Part shown: positions 43,957 to 51,959 of the stretch, in pieces | Layout of the letters: each line of letters starts with the position of its first letter | Numbering within the stretch: position 1 is the first letter of the stretch | Origin: Paraburkholderia caffeinitolerans | GTDB taxonomy: Bacteria > Pseudomonadota > Gammaproteobacteria > Burkholderiales > Burkholderiaceae | Reading direction: 5' to 3' | Length of the DNA stretch: 64,000 nt | Assembly (NCBI RefSeq): GCF_902859945.1 | Contig: NZ_CADIKL010000037.1 | Location: 1-64,000 of the forward strand | Translations under genes and position numbers: made by a program | The notes under the pieces: model-generated | Database searches by the model: none | What the model was told of the DNA's origin: nothing | What the model saw: only the letters and a program-made list of their open reading frames with translations

Positions 43957-44840
43957 GTGAGCACTCGAACAAGCCGCGCTCGTTTCTCTGCGGGCTGATC
44001 GGCAAGGGCATCGGCGGATCGCTTACGCCCGCAATGCATGAAAAGGAAGGGCGCGAGCTCGGCTTCAATACGGTGTACCGCCGCATCGATCTCGATGCAC
44101 TCGGCCTCACGGTCGACGCGCTGCCCGAGCTCCTGCTCGCGGCACAGCGCATGGGCTTCGACGGCCTGAACATCACCTATCCGTGCAAGCAGGCCGTGAT
44201 TCCCTTGCTCGACGAACTCTCCGACGATGCGCGCGCGCTGGGCGCCGTGAACACCGTGCTGTTCCGCGACGGCAAACGCATCGGCCATAACACCGACTGG
44301 TCGGGCTTCGCGAGCGCGTTCGAGCGCGGGCTGCCCGACGTCTCGCTCGAATCGGTCGTGCAACTGGGAGCGGGCGGGGCGGGCGCGGCGGTCGCGCATG
44401 CCGCACTGCAGATGGGCGCGCGCGCGCTCACGCTGTTCGACGTGGACGCCACGCGCGCTCAGGCGCTTGCCGGCGAATTGCAGGCGCGCTTTCCCACGGC
44501 GCGCGTGAGCGCGGGCAGCGATGGCGATTTGCAGCATACGCTGGCTGCCGCCACGGGCCTCATTCACGCCACGCCCACCGGTATGGCGAAGCTGCCCGGC
44601 TTGCCGCTGCCGGCCGAGTATCTGCATGCGCGCCTTTGGGTGGCCGACATTGTCTATTTCCCGATTCGCACGGCGCTGCTCGAAGCGGCCGAGGCGCGCG
44701 GCTGCCGCGTTTTGAGCGGCGGCGGGATGGCGGTCTACCAGGCCGTGGACGCGTTCCGGCTCTTCACTGGCCACGAGCCGGACGCCGAGCGCATGTACGC
44801 GCATTTGCAGTCGATGCTTGCACAGGACGCCGGCCAATAA
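43953..44840 (+). CDS. aroE: Shikimate/quinate dehydrogenase (AroE/YdiB family)
   Basis: A 295-residue protein with substrate residues in GKGIGGSLTPAMHE and FDGLNITYPCKQAVIPLLDEL (catalytic Lys), and the Rossmann nucleotide loop QLGAGGAGAAVAHA. It oxidises shikimate or quinate with NAD(P). Coupling to aroQ and the transporter suggests a catabolic rather than biosynthetic role. Cofactor preference cannot be read with certainty. Confidence 0.93.
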   Translation: MSEHSNKPRSFLCGLIGKGIGGSLTPAMHEKEGRELGFNTVYRRIDLDALGLTVDALPELLLAAQRMGFDGLNITYPCKQAVIPLLDELSDDARALGAVNTVLFRDGKRIGHNTDWSGFASAFERGLPDVSLESVVQLGAGGAGAAVAHAALQMGARALTLFDVDATRAQALAGELQARFPTARVSAGSDGDLQHTLAAATGLIHATPTGMAKLPGLPLPAEYLHARLWVADIVYFPIRTALLEAAEARGCRVLSGGGMAVYQAVDAFRLFTGHEPDAERMYAHLQSMLAQDAGQ

Positions 44841-44935
44841 ATGGCTCGTTGAATAGCCCATCGAATAGCCCCTTATCCGCCGCTCGAGCATCACATCGGC
44901 GCACACGTATATAGAACGTCAGTCAGGAGAGAGAC

Positions 44936-46303
44936 ATGGCACCACCCGTATCGACGGGGCGCGACGCGCCTACCCTTGCCGCAGCGCCCGCAGAAGGCGC
45001 GTTGCGGCGCTCGAAGGCGCGTTACCGCATCCTCGGCCTGCTGGCCGTGGGCACCATGATCAACTATCTGGACCGCACGGTGCTCGGCATCGCGGCCCCG
45101 CAGCTCACGAAGGAGCTGGGCATCAACGCGGCGCTCATGGGACTGCTTTTTTCGGCGTTCTCGTGGAGCTATGTGGTTGCGCAGATTCCGGGCGGCGTGT
45201 TTCTCGACCGCTTCGGCAGCAAGCTCACCTATTACCTCGCCATGACGTTCTGGTCGCTGTGCACGCTCGTGCAGGGCTTCGTGGGCAGCGTGGGCGCGCT
45301 CCTCGCGTGCCGGCTGGGGCTCGGCGTGGCGGAGTCGCCGTGCTTCCCCACCAATAGCCGTGTGGTGGCGACCTGGTTTCCGCAGCACGAGCGCGCGTTC
45401 GCGACCGGAACCTATACGGTGGGCGAGTACATCGGCCTCGCGTTCTTCAGCCCGTTCCTGTTCGCGCTGATGGGCGCGTACGGCTGGCGCTCGCTGTTCT
45501 ATGTGGTGGGCGGCGTGGGCATTGTGTTCGGGCTGGTCTGGTGGGCGTTTTACCGCGAGCCGCACGACCATCCGGGCGCGAACCGCGCGGAGCTCGACTA
45601 TATCGAGGCGGGCGGCGGCCTCGCGAAGCACGACGCAAAACCCGCCGAAGGCGAGAAAGGGGACCAGAAAGCCGGCAAGAAGGGTTTCGACTGGCGCATG
45701 GCCGGCCAGTTGCTGCGCCGCCGCCAGCTCGCGGGCATCTGCCTCGGGCAATTCGCAGGCAACTCCACGCTCGTGTTCTTCCTCACGTGGTTCCCGACCT
45801 ACCTCGCCACCGAGCGCCACATGGGCTGGCTCAAGATCGGCTTCTTCGCGATCATGCCGTTCATTGCCGCTTCGGTCGGCGTGATGTTCGGCGGCACGTT
45901 CTCAGACTGGATGCTGCGCCGGGGCTTCTCGGCCAACGTGGCGCGCAAGCTGCCGATCATCGCCGGTCTGCTGCTCGCGTCGTGCATCATTCTCGCGAAC
46001 TTCGTGCAGAGCAACGTGACGGTGATCGTGATTCTCTCGGTGGCGTTCTTTGCGCAGGGCATGGCCGCGCTCGGCTGGACGCTCGTTTCCGATATCGCGC
46101 CGGCTGGCATGCTCGGCCTCACGGGCGGCATCTTCAACCTGGCGGCCAACCTCGCCGGCATCGTCACGCCGATCGTGGTCGGGCTGATCGTGGGCGCGAC
46201 GGGCTCGTTCGTGTGGGCGCTAGCGTTCATCGGCGCGATCGCACTGTTGGGCGCCGCGTCGTACATCTTCGTGGTGGGCGATATCAAGCGCATCGAGCTG
46301 TAA
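44936..46303 (+). CDS. MFS transporter (anion:cation symporter family), probable quinate/shikimate permease
   Basis: A 455-residue transporter with about twelve transmembrane helices. MFS hallmarks of the ACS family are present: INYLDRTVLGIAAPQLTKELG, FLDRFGSKLTYYLAM and RLGLGVAESPCFPTNSRVVATWFP. The central cytoplasmic loop is charged (KPAEGEKGDQKAGKKG). Position in the quiC/aroQ/aroE cluster suggests uptake of quinate, shikimate or a similar hydroaromatic acid. GGAGAGAG precedes the ATG. Confidence 0.92.
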   Translation: MAPPVSTGRDAPTLAAAPAEGALRRSKARYRILGLLAVGTMINYLDRTVLGIAAPQLTKELGINAALMGLLFSAFSWSYVVAQIPGGVFLDRFGSKLTYYLAMTFWSLCTLVQGFVGSVGALLACRLGLGVAESPCFPTNSRVVATWFPQHERAFATGTYTVGEYIGLAFFSPFLFALMGAYGWRSLFYVVGGVGIVFGLVWWAFYREPHDHPGANRAELDYIEAGGGLAKHDAKPAEGEKGDQKAGKKGFDWRMAGQLLRRRQLAGICLGQFAGNSTLVFFLTWFPTYLATERHMGWLKIGFFAIMPFIAASVGVMFGGTFSDWMLRRGFSANVARKLPIIAGLLLASCIILANFVQSNVTVIVILSVAFFAQGMAALGWTLVSDIAPAGMLGLTGGIFNLAANLAGIVTPIVVGLIVGATGSFVWALAFIGAIALLGAASYIFVVGDIKRIEL

Positions 46304-46512
46304 AAAGCGCGCGTGCCTGGCGCTCCGGCGACCCGCGCCGGGGCGCGTCGCCGGGCTCATCGGGAGGCTCACTAGACGGCCCGCGAGAAGACGCACTGAA
46401 GGTCCAGTGAAGGTGCGCTGAAGGCCCACCCAGCGCGGCCAGACCGGCCGGTACGCGCCGGACCCCATGCTAGAATCGGCCGCATTCCTTCCCACTCGCG
46501 CACTCCAGAAAA

Positions 46513-47187
46513 ATGGCAAGACCGGCGGCTTCGGCCGAAAGCAACGACGCTCAATCCGAAAGCCGGCGCAAGTACGACCCGGAGCAGACCAAGCGCAATA
46601 TTCTCGAAGTGGCGACCGCCGAGTTCTCGGCCATGGGTCTTGCGGGCGCGCGCGTGGATCAGATCGCCGAGCGCACCCATACCACCAAGCGCATGCTTTA
46701 TTACTACTTCGGCAGCAAGGAAGGGCTGTACGAAGCCGTGCTCGACAAGGTCTACGCCGATATCCGCGCGCTGGAGCAGGACCTGCATATCGACGAGCTC
46801 GATCCCGAGGAGGGCTTGAAGCGTCTCGTCGAATTCACCTTCGACTATCACGACCGTCATCGCGACTTCGTGCGCCTCGTGACGATCGAAAACATTCATG
46901 GCGCGAAGTACCTCGAGCGGCTCAAGACGTTCCGCAGCCGCAATGCCAGCGTGATCCGCACTATCGAGGACCTGCTCGCGCGCGGTGTGAGCACGGGTGC
47001 GTTCCGCGACGACATCGACCCCATCGACCTGCATTTGCTCATCAGCTCGATGTGCTTTCATCGCGTGAGCAACCGCCATACCTTCGGCGCGGCGTTCGGG
47101 CGCGATCCCTCGCATCCGCGGCTGCGCGCGCGTCATCGCGAGATGGTGGTGGACGCCGTCGTGAGGTTCGCGCGCAAGGCCGGCTGA
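46513..47187 (+). CDS. TetR-family transcriptional regulator
   Basis: A 224-residue TetR protein: basic N-terminus, helix-turn-helix in EFSAMGLAGARVDQIAERTH, then TTKRMLYYYFGSKEGLYEAVL, and an all-helical ligand domain. It follows the transporter gene on the same strand and likely represses the quinate/shikimate genes in the absence of substrate (inference). A TAGAAT box about 40 bp upstream may be its own -10 element. Confidence 0.93.
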   Translation: MARPAASAESNDAQSESRRKYDPEQTKRNILEVATAEFSAMGLAGARVDQIAERTHTTKRMLYYYFGSKEGLYEAVLDKVYADIRALEQDLHIDELDPEEGLKRLVEFTFDYHDRHRDFVRLVTIENIHGAKYLERLKTFRSRNASVIRTIEDLLARGVSTGAFRDDIDPIDLHLLISSMCFHRVSNRHTFGAAFGRDPSHPRLRARHREMVVDAVVRFARKAG

Positions 47188-47302
47188 ACCCCGCCACTGC
47201 CCGCAAGTAATCCCGATATTCGCGCTGCATAGTGTGGCGTCGGCGCATCCTGTTCTTCCCTCATCCCATAAAAGTGCCGGGACGCATTACACTACGCCCC
47301 GG

Positions 47303-47324
47303 AAGCCCGGCTGACGGGCTTTTG
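47303..47324 (+). terminator. Rho-independent terminator after the TetR gene
   Basis: AAGCCCG (47303-47309) / CGGGCTT (47315-47321) with a 5-nt loop is followed by a short T run. It separates the quinate locus from the wsp operon. Confidence 0.75.
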
Positions 47325-47401
47325 CTGCGTCGTCTGTTCGCTCGCGCACATGGCGCGGGCGGCGGGCGTCGTCCCTCGCCAATCGGATAAGGCCACGCGT
47401 A

Positions 47402-49075
47402 ATGAGCACAGCCATGCCCCGTTCCGGCTCCGCCGGATTGCCGCGCCAGACCCAGGGTCGCTACACACTCGGAGCGCGCATCGTCTTGAGCTTCGGCTTG
47501 CTGTTCGTGCTTATGCTCGTGATGGCCGCGATCTCCTACGACCGCCTGCGCAACATCGACGATGAAGCCGTGAGCCTCACGCGAGATTCCGTGCCTGGGC
47601 TGTTCTATTCGACGGCCCTGCGCACCTCCGCCGCCGAGGTGCACGATGTTCTCGAGCGCGCCACCTTTGTCGAGCCCGATGCGGCCGGCATGACGCGCGT
47701 GCTCGGCCAATTGCCCGCCGCCGTCAAGCAGGTCGACGAGAACGCCGCGCATTACGAAGCCACGGTGTTTCGCAGTGACGACCGCGAGCGCTATCAACGC
47801 TTTCACGACGCCTACGCGCGCTTTCTGCCGCAACTGAAGGCCGTCGCGCAACAGTTGCCGGCGCAACGCGCGGCCGCGCAGGCGGCGTTCTTCCAGCTCG
47901 ATGGCGCGTGGCAGGAGGTGCTCGCCGCCGCCAATACGCTCGTCGACGAAAACCGCAACCAGGCCGACGACTCCGCGCAGACCATCCGCGGATCGGTCAC
48001 GGGCACCGAAATCACGCTCGCGACGGCGCTCGCTGTCGTGCTGCTCGCCTCGCTCGTGACCGGCTATGCGCTGCATCGCGCGATCACGCGGCCGATGGCG
48101 CGCTTGGTCGAGGTGCACGATTCGATGCGCATGGGCAATCTCTCGCAGCGCCTGCAACTGAACCGCCAGGACGAATTCGGCGTGCTCGAAGACGGCTTCA
48201 ACCGCATGAGCGACGAGCTCACGAGCCTCGTGGCCCAGGCGCAGAAGTCGTCGCTCCAGGTGACCACTTCGGTGGCCGAGGTGGCGGCCACCTCGAAGGA
48301 GCAGCAGGCCACGGCGAGCGAGACCGCGGCCACCACGACCGAGATCGGCGCGACCTCGCGCGAGATTTTCGCGACCGCGCGCGACCTCGTGCGCACGATG
48401 GGCGAGGTGGCGACCGTGGCCGAGCAGTCGGCGGCGCTCGCGAGCACGAGCCAGAGCGGCCTCACGCACATGGAGGACACCATGCGCAGCGTGATGGAGG
48501 CGGCGGGCTCGGTGAACGCCAAGCTTTCGATCCTCAACGAGAAGGCCGTGAGCATCAATCAGGTGGTGGCGACCATCACCAAGGTCGCCGACCAGACCAA
48601 CCTGCTTTCCCTGAACGCCGCCATCGAGGCGGAAAAGGCTGGCGAGTACGGGCGCGGCTTCGCGGTGGTGGCGACCGAGATCCGGCGTCTCGCCGACCAG
48701 ACGGCGGTGGCCACCTATGACATCGAGCAGACCGTGAAGGAGATCCAGTCGGCGGTCTCGGCGGGCGTGATGGGCATGGACAAGTTCGCCGAGGAAGTGC
48801 GCCGCGGCATGCACGACGTGCAGGAAGTGGGCGCGCAGCTTTCGCAGATCATCGGCGCGGTGCAGACGCTCGCGCCGCGCTTCCAGGTCGTAAACGACGG
48901 CATGCAGGCGCAGGCCACCAGCGCCGAGCAGATCACCCAGGCGCTCACGCAGCTTTCGGAAGCCGCGCAGCAGACGGCGGAGTCGCTGCGGCAGTCTTCG
49001 CAGGCCATCGACAATCTCACGCTCGTGGCCAACGAGCTGCGCACGGGCGTGTCGCGCTTCAGGATCGAGGCGTGA
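47402..49075 (+). CDS. wspA: Methyl-accepting chemotaxis protein, WspA
   Basis: A 557-residue receptor: TM1 about 26-46, a periplasmic four-helix sensor to about 200, TM2 about 202-222, HAMP (HRAITRPMARLVEVHDSMR), and the signalling hairpin with tip ADQTNLLSLNAAIEAEKAGEYGRGFAVVATEIRRLADQT. It is the first gene of a Wsp cluster; WspA senses surface contact or envelope stress and drives the WspE kinase. No C-terminal CheR/CheB tether pentapeptide is visible. Confidence 0.93.
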   Translation: MSTAMPRSGSAGLPRQTQGRYTLGARIVLSFGLLFVLMLVMAAISYDRLRNIDDEAVSLTRDSVPGLFYSTALRTSAAEVHDVLERATFVEPDAAGMTRVLGQLPAAVKQVDENAAHYEATVFRSDDRERYQRFHDAYARFLPQLKAVAQQLPAQRAAAQAAFFQLDGAWQEVLAAANTLVDENRNQADDSAQTIRGSVTGTEITLATALAVVLLASLVTGYALHRAITRPMARLVEVHDSMRMGNLSQRLQLNRQDEFGVLEDGFNRMSDELTSLVAQAQKSSLQVTTSVAEVAATSKEQQATASETAATTTEIGATSREIFATARDLVRTMGEVATVAEQSAALASTSQSGLTHMEDTMRSVMEAAGSVNAKLSILNEKAVSINQVVATITKVADQTNLLSLNAAIEAEKAGEYGRGFAVVATEIRRLADQTAVATYDIEQTVKEIQSAVSAGVMGMDKFAEEVRRGMHDVQEVGAQLSQIIGAVQTLAPRFQVVNDGMQAQATSAEQITQALTQLSEAAQQTAESLRQSSQAIDNLTLVANELRTGVSRFRIEA

Positions 49076-49154
49076 GCGGATTGATGCCGATGCTTGCGGG
49101 CGAGGGCGTGGATGGCGGCGGGCCTTGCTTGCCGGTTCATTGAACGGAGCCGCA

Positions 49155-49694
49155 ATGCTGTTTCTCGTGTTCGAGCTGGACGGCGAACGCTACGCGCTCG
49201 ATGCGCGCGAGATCGTGCGCGTGCTGCCGCTGCAGCCGGTGCGCGCGTTCGCGGGCACGCCGCCGTATATCGCGGGCGTGATCGATCACGAGGGCGCGCC
49301 GGTGCCGGTGATCGACATGGCGATGCTCGCGCTCGGTCGGCCCGCGCGCATGCTGATGTCGACGCGGCTCGTGCTGGTGGATGACAACGCGCCGGCCGCT
49401 TCCAATGTGGTTTCGGCCGCTGGCGAAAGCGTGCCGCCGCGCCGCATCGCGCTGCTGCTCGAATGCGCGACGCGCACCCAGACCCTCGCGCCCGAAGCGT
49501 TTGCCGAAGCCGGCATCGCCACGCCCGAGGCGCGCTGGCTTGGCCCTGTGGCCCGCGATGCACATGGTTTCGTGCAATGGGTGAAGGTCGGGCAGTTGCT
49601 CGACGAGCGGGTGCGCGCGCTGCTGTTTCCCGATCCGCCCACCTGGCGCGACGCGGCTTCCGGCAACGTTTCGCCGACCGGGCGCGCGCCATGA
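49155..49694 (+). CDS. wspB: CheW-like coupling protein, WspB
   Basis: A 179-residue CheW-fold protein starting MLFLVFELDGERYALDAREIVRVLPL, with FAGTPPYIAGVIDHEGAPVPVIDMAMLAL. It couples WspA to the WspE kinase. The stop overlaps the wspC start (ATG at 49691). Confidence 0.9.
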   Translation: MLFLVFELDGERYALDAREIVRVLPLQPVRAFAGTPPYIAGVIDHEGAPVPVIDMAMLALGRPARMLMSTRLVLVDDNAPAASNVVSAAGESVPPRRIALLLECATRTQTLAPEAFAEAGIATPEARWLGPVARDAHGFVQWVKVGQLLDERVRALLFPDPPTWRDAASGNVSPTGRAP

Positions 49695-51217
49695 TGTCCG
49701 CCCAGCCGCACGTGGACCCGCGCTTCGTGACCTGGCTCGCGCAGGAGACCGGCATCGACGCCGAATCGCTGGGCGCCCACGCGCTGGCGCGCGCGGTGGC
49801 CGCGCGCGCAGCGCTGACCGTGGCCGGCGGCGATCACGGCGGCACGACCGTGCCTCACGGGGCGAGCGCCTCGCGCGCGCTGCCGGCGCATTGGGATCGC
49901 GGCGCGGTGCTGCCTGAAGCCGTGAGCGATGCTTATTGGGCGCGACTGACGACCGACGTTGCCGAGCGCCAGACGCTCATCGACGCACTCGTGGTGCCCG
50001 AAACCTGGTTCTTCCGCGAGCGCGAGGCATTCGCGGCGCTTGCGCGCGGTGGCGTGCAGCGCCTGGCGGCCGAACCCGGCGAACTCGTGCGGGTGCTCAG
50101 CGTGCCGTGCTCGACCGGCGAGGAGCCCTATTCGGCGGCGATGGCGCTCATGGATGCGGGCCTCGCGCACGAGCAGTTCGGCATCGACGCCATCGATATC
50201 AGCGCCACTTCCATCGAGGCCGCAACGCGTGGCGTGTATGGCCGCAATGCGTTTCGCGGCGATGCGCCGGCGCTGCGTGAGTTTCGCGAGCGCTACTTTC
50301 ACGCGGCGCCGGACGGCTGGCAGCTCGGCGACGCCGTGCGGCGCGCCGTGTCGTTCGAGCGCGCGAACCTGTTCGACTGGCTCGCGGCGCACCCCGTGCG
50401 CTATGACTTCATTTTCTGCCGCAACGTGCTGATCTATTTCGACCGCGAGGCGCAGGATCGCGCGATTGGCCTGCTGCGCGCGCGCCTGGCCGTTGGCGGC
50501 ATGATTTTCGTGGGGCCGGCCGAGACCGGGCTCATGATGCGTCATGAGTGGATCTCAGCGCAGATTCCGCTTGCATTTGGCTTTGTTGCGCCGGGCGAGG
50601 GTGCTGCGCGTCGCGGGCATGTTTCGGATGACTTACGGATTGCCCGGGCTGCTGCGCCCGCCGCATTGCCGGATCCTGCAGTGCAGGCGCTGCCGCTGGC
50701 GCGGCGTTCGCCGCCCGTCGCGCTGTCTGCGCGCGCGGGCAGTGCGGCTGGCGTGGTGGCCGGCAAAGCGTTTTCCGTTGCGAGCGCCGCTGGAGCGCTA
50801 AGCACACCGTCGGCGGTGCAAGCGAATGGCGCATCCGCCGCGCCGCGCGTCGCTACCTCAGGCGTCGCCATGCCGGGCGTCGCTACGCTGGCCTCCGCGC
50901 GCCGCCTCGCCGATTCGGGCGCACTCGACGAAGCTGCCCGCGCCGCCGCGCAAGTCGCGCAAGCGTCCCCGCAAGATGCCGAGGCGTGGTATCTGCTCGG
51001 TGTGATCGCCGACGCCCAGGGCCGGCCCGCGCTGGCGCTGGAGCACTATCGCAAGGCGCTGTATCTGGAGCCCGGCCATTACGAAGCGCTGACCCATCTG
51101 GCCGCGCTGCTCGAAGTGCAGGGCGACGCCCAGGGCGCGCGTCGGCTGATGCGTCGCGCCGAACGCGCCGCGCCAAACCTGTCGCGTCGCCCGGGCCATG
51201 GAGGCGCGGATGCGTGA
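49691..51217 (+). CDS. wspC: CheR-type methyltransferase with C-terminal TPR, WspC
   Basis: A 508-residue protein. Residues 40-300 are a CheR domain with PETWFFREREAFAAL, the S-adenosylmethionine motif VLSVPCSTGEEPYSAAMAL, and FIFCRNVLIYFD. An Ala/Ser-rich linker (about 310-410) follows, and then TPR repeats (AWYLLGVIADAQGRPALALEHYRKALYLEP). It methylates WspA. The linker holds VATSGVAMPGVATL, a motif also found in the GGDEF protein at 61.6 kb. Confidence 0.93.
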   Translation: MMSAQPHVDPRFVTWLAQETGIDAESLGAHALARAVAARAALTVAGGDHGGTTVPHGASASRALPAHWDRGAVLPEAVSDAYWARLTTDVAERQTLIDALVVPETWFFREREAFAALARGGVQRLAAEPGELVRVLSVPCSTGEEPYSAAMALMDAGLAHEQFGIDAIDISATSIEAATRGVYGRNAFRGDAPALREFRERYFHAAPDGWQLGDAVRRAVSFERANLFDWLAAHPVRYDFIFCRNVLIYFDREAQDRAIGLLRARLAVGGMIFVGPAETGLMMRHEWISAQIPLAFGFVAPGEGAARRGHVSDDLRIARAAAPAALPDPAVQALPLARRSPPVALSARAGSAAGVVAGKAFSVASAAGALSTPSAVQANGASAAPRVATSGVAMPGVATLASARRLADSGALDEAARAAAQVAQASPQDAEAWYLLGVIADAQGRPALALEHYRKALYLEPGHYEALTHLAALLEVQGDAQGARRLMRRAERAAPNLSRRPGHGGADA

Positions 51218-51959
51218 CTCGACCTCTGAGCACCTGAACGACATGCAAGCGAACCCGCAAGAGCATGACGCCATGCACGATTTGACCGCGCACGCCGCGC
51301 CGCTCGACGATTGCTGGAACCGCATCGGCACGCGCGGCGATAGTTCGTGCGAGCGTCTCGCGCAGCATGTGCGCTGCCTGAATTGCCCCGTCTTCGAAGA
51401 CGCTGCCGCGCGCATGCTCGATCGCCCCGCGCAGCGCACGCTCGAAGCCGGAACCGGCCACTCGGGGCAATCCGCCACCCAAACCGGCGCGGCGCGGCGG
51501 GAAGGTTCGCTGGTGTTCCGCGTGGGCGCGGAGTGGCTCGCGCTCAGCGCGCAGGCGCTGCGCTACGTGGGCGAGGCGCGGCCGATTCACTCGCTGCCGC
51601 ACCGGCGCAGCCCGGCTGTGCTCGGCGTCGTGAACGTGCGCGGCGTGCTCACGCTGGCGGCTTCGCTCGCCGAACTGCTGCGTATAAACGTAACAGCCGA
51701 CGTAACGGCTAATTCCACAACCGCAACCGCCACGCCGCGCCTGCTCGTGGCGGAGTGGGATGGCGAGACGACGGCATTCCCCGTCGACGAGGTTGAAGGC
51801 GTGGCGTACTTTGGCGCAGGCGACTTGCTTCCCGCGCCGGCCACGCTCGCACACGCGGCGGGCCGGCACGTGCGCGGCGTGTTCGCGTGGCGCGGGCGCT
51901 CGGTGGGCGTGCTCGAACCCGACGCGCTGTTCGGCGCGCTAACCCGGAGCCTGCGATGA
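51210..51959 (+). CDS. wspD: CheW-like coupling protein, WspD
   Basis: A 249-residue protein. An N-terminal extension carries several Cys (DDCWNRIG, SSCERLAQHVRCLNCPVF), characteristic of WspD. A CheW domain follows from about residue 100 (LVFRVGAEWLALSAQALRYV, VLGVVNVRGVLTL). ATG 51210 was chosen for the GGAGG 5 nt upstream. It overlaps wspC by 8 bp and wspE by 4 bp. Confidence 0.9.
   Translation: MRDSTSEHLNDMQANPQEHDAMHDLTAHAAPLDDCWNRIGTRGDSSCERLAQHVRCLNCPVFEDAAARMLDRPAQRTLEAGTGHSGQSATQTGAARREGSLVFRVGAEWLALSAQALRYVGEARPIHSLPHRRSPAVLGVVNVRGVLTLAASLAELLRINVTADVTANSTTATATPRLLVAEWDGETTAFPVDEVEGVAYFGAGDLLPAPATLAHAAGRHVRGVFAWRGRSVGVLEPDALFGALTRSLR

Noticed and set aside
46304..46400. GC-rich hairpin after the MFS gene as a terminator
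   Set aside because: The stem (GGCGAC... with ...GTCGCC) is imperfect with a bulge and no T run; it is not distinguishable from general GC-rich background.
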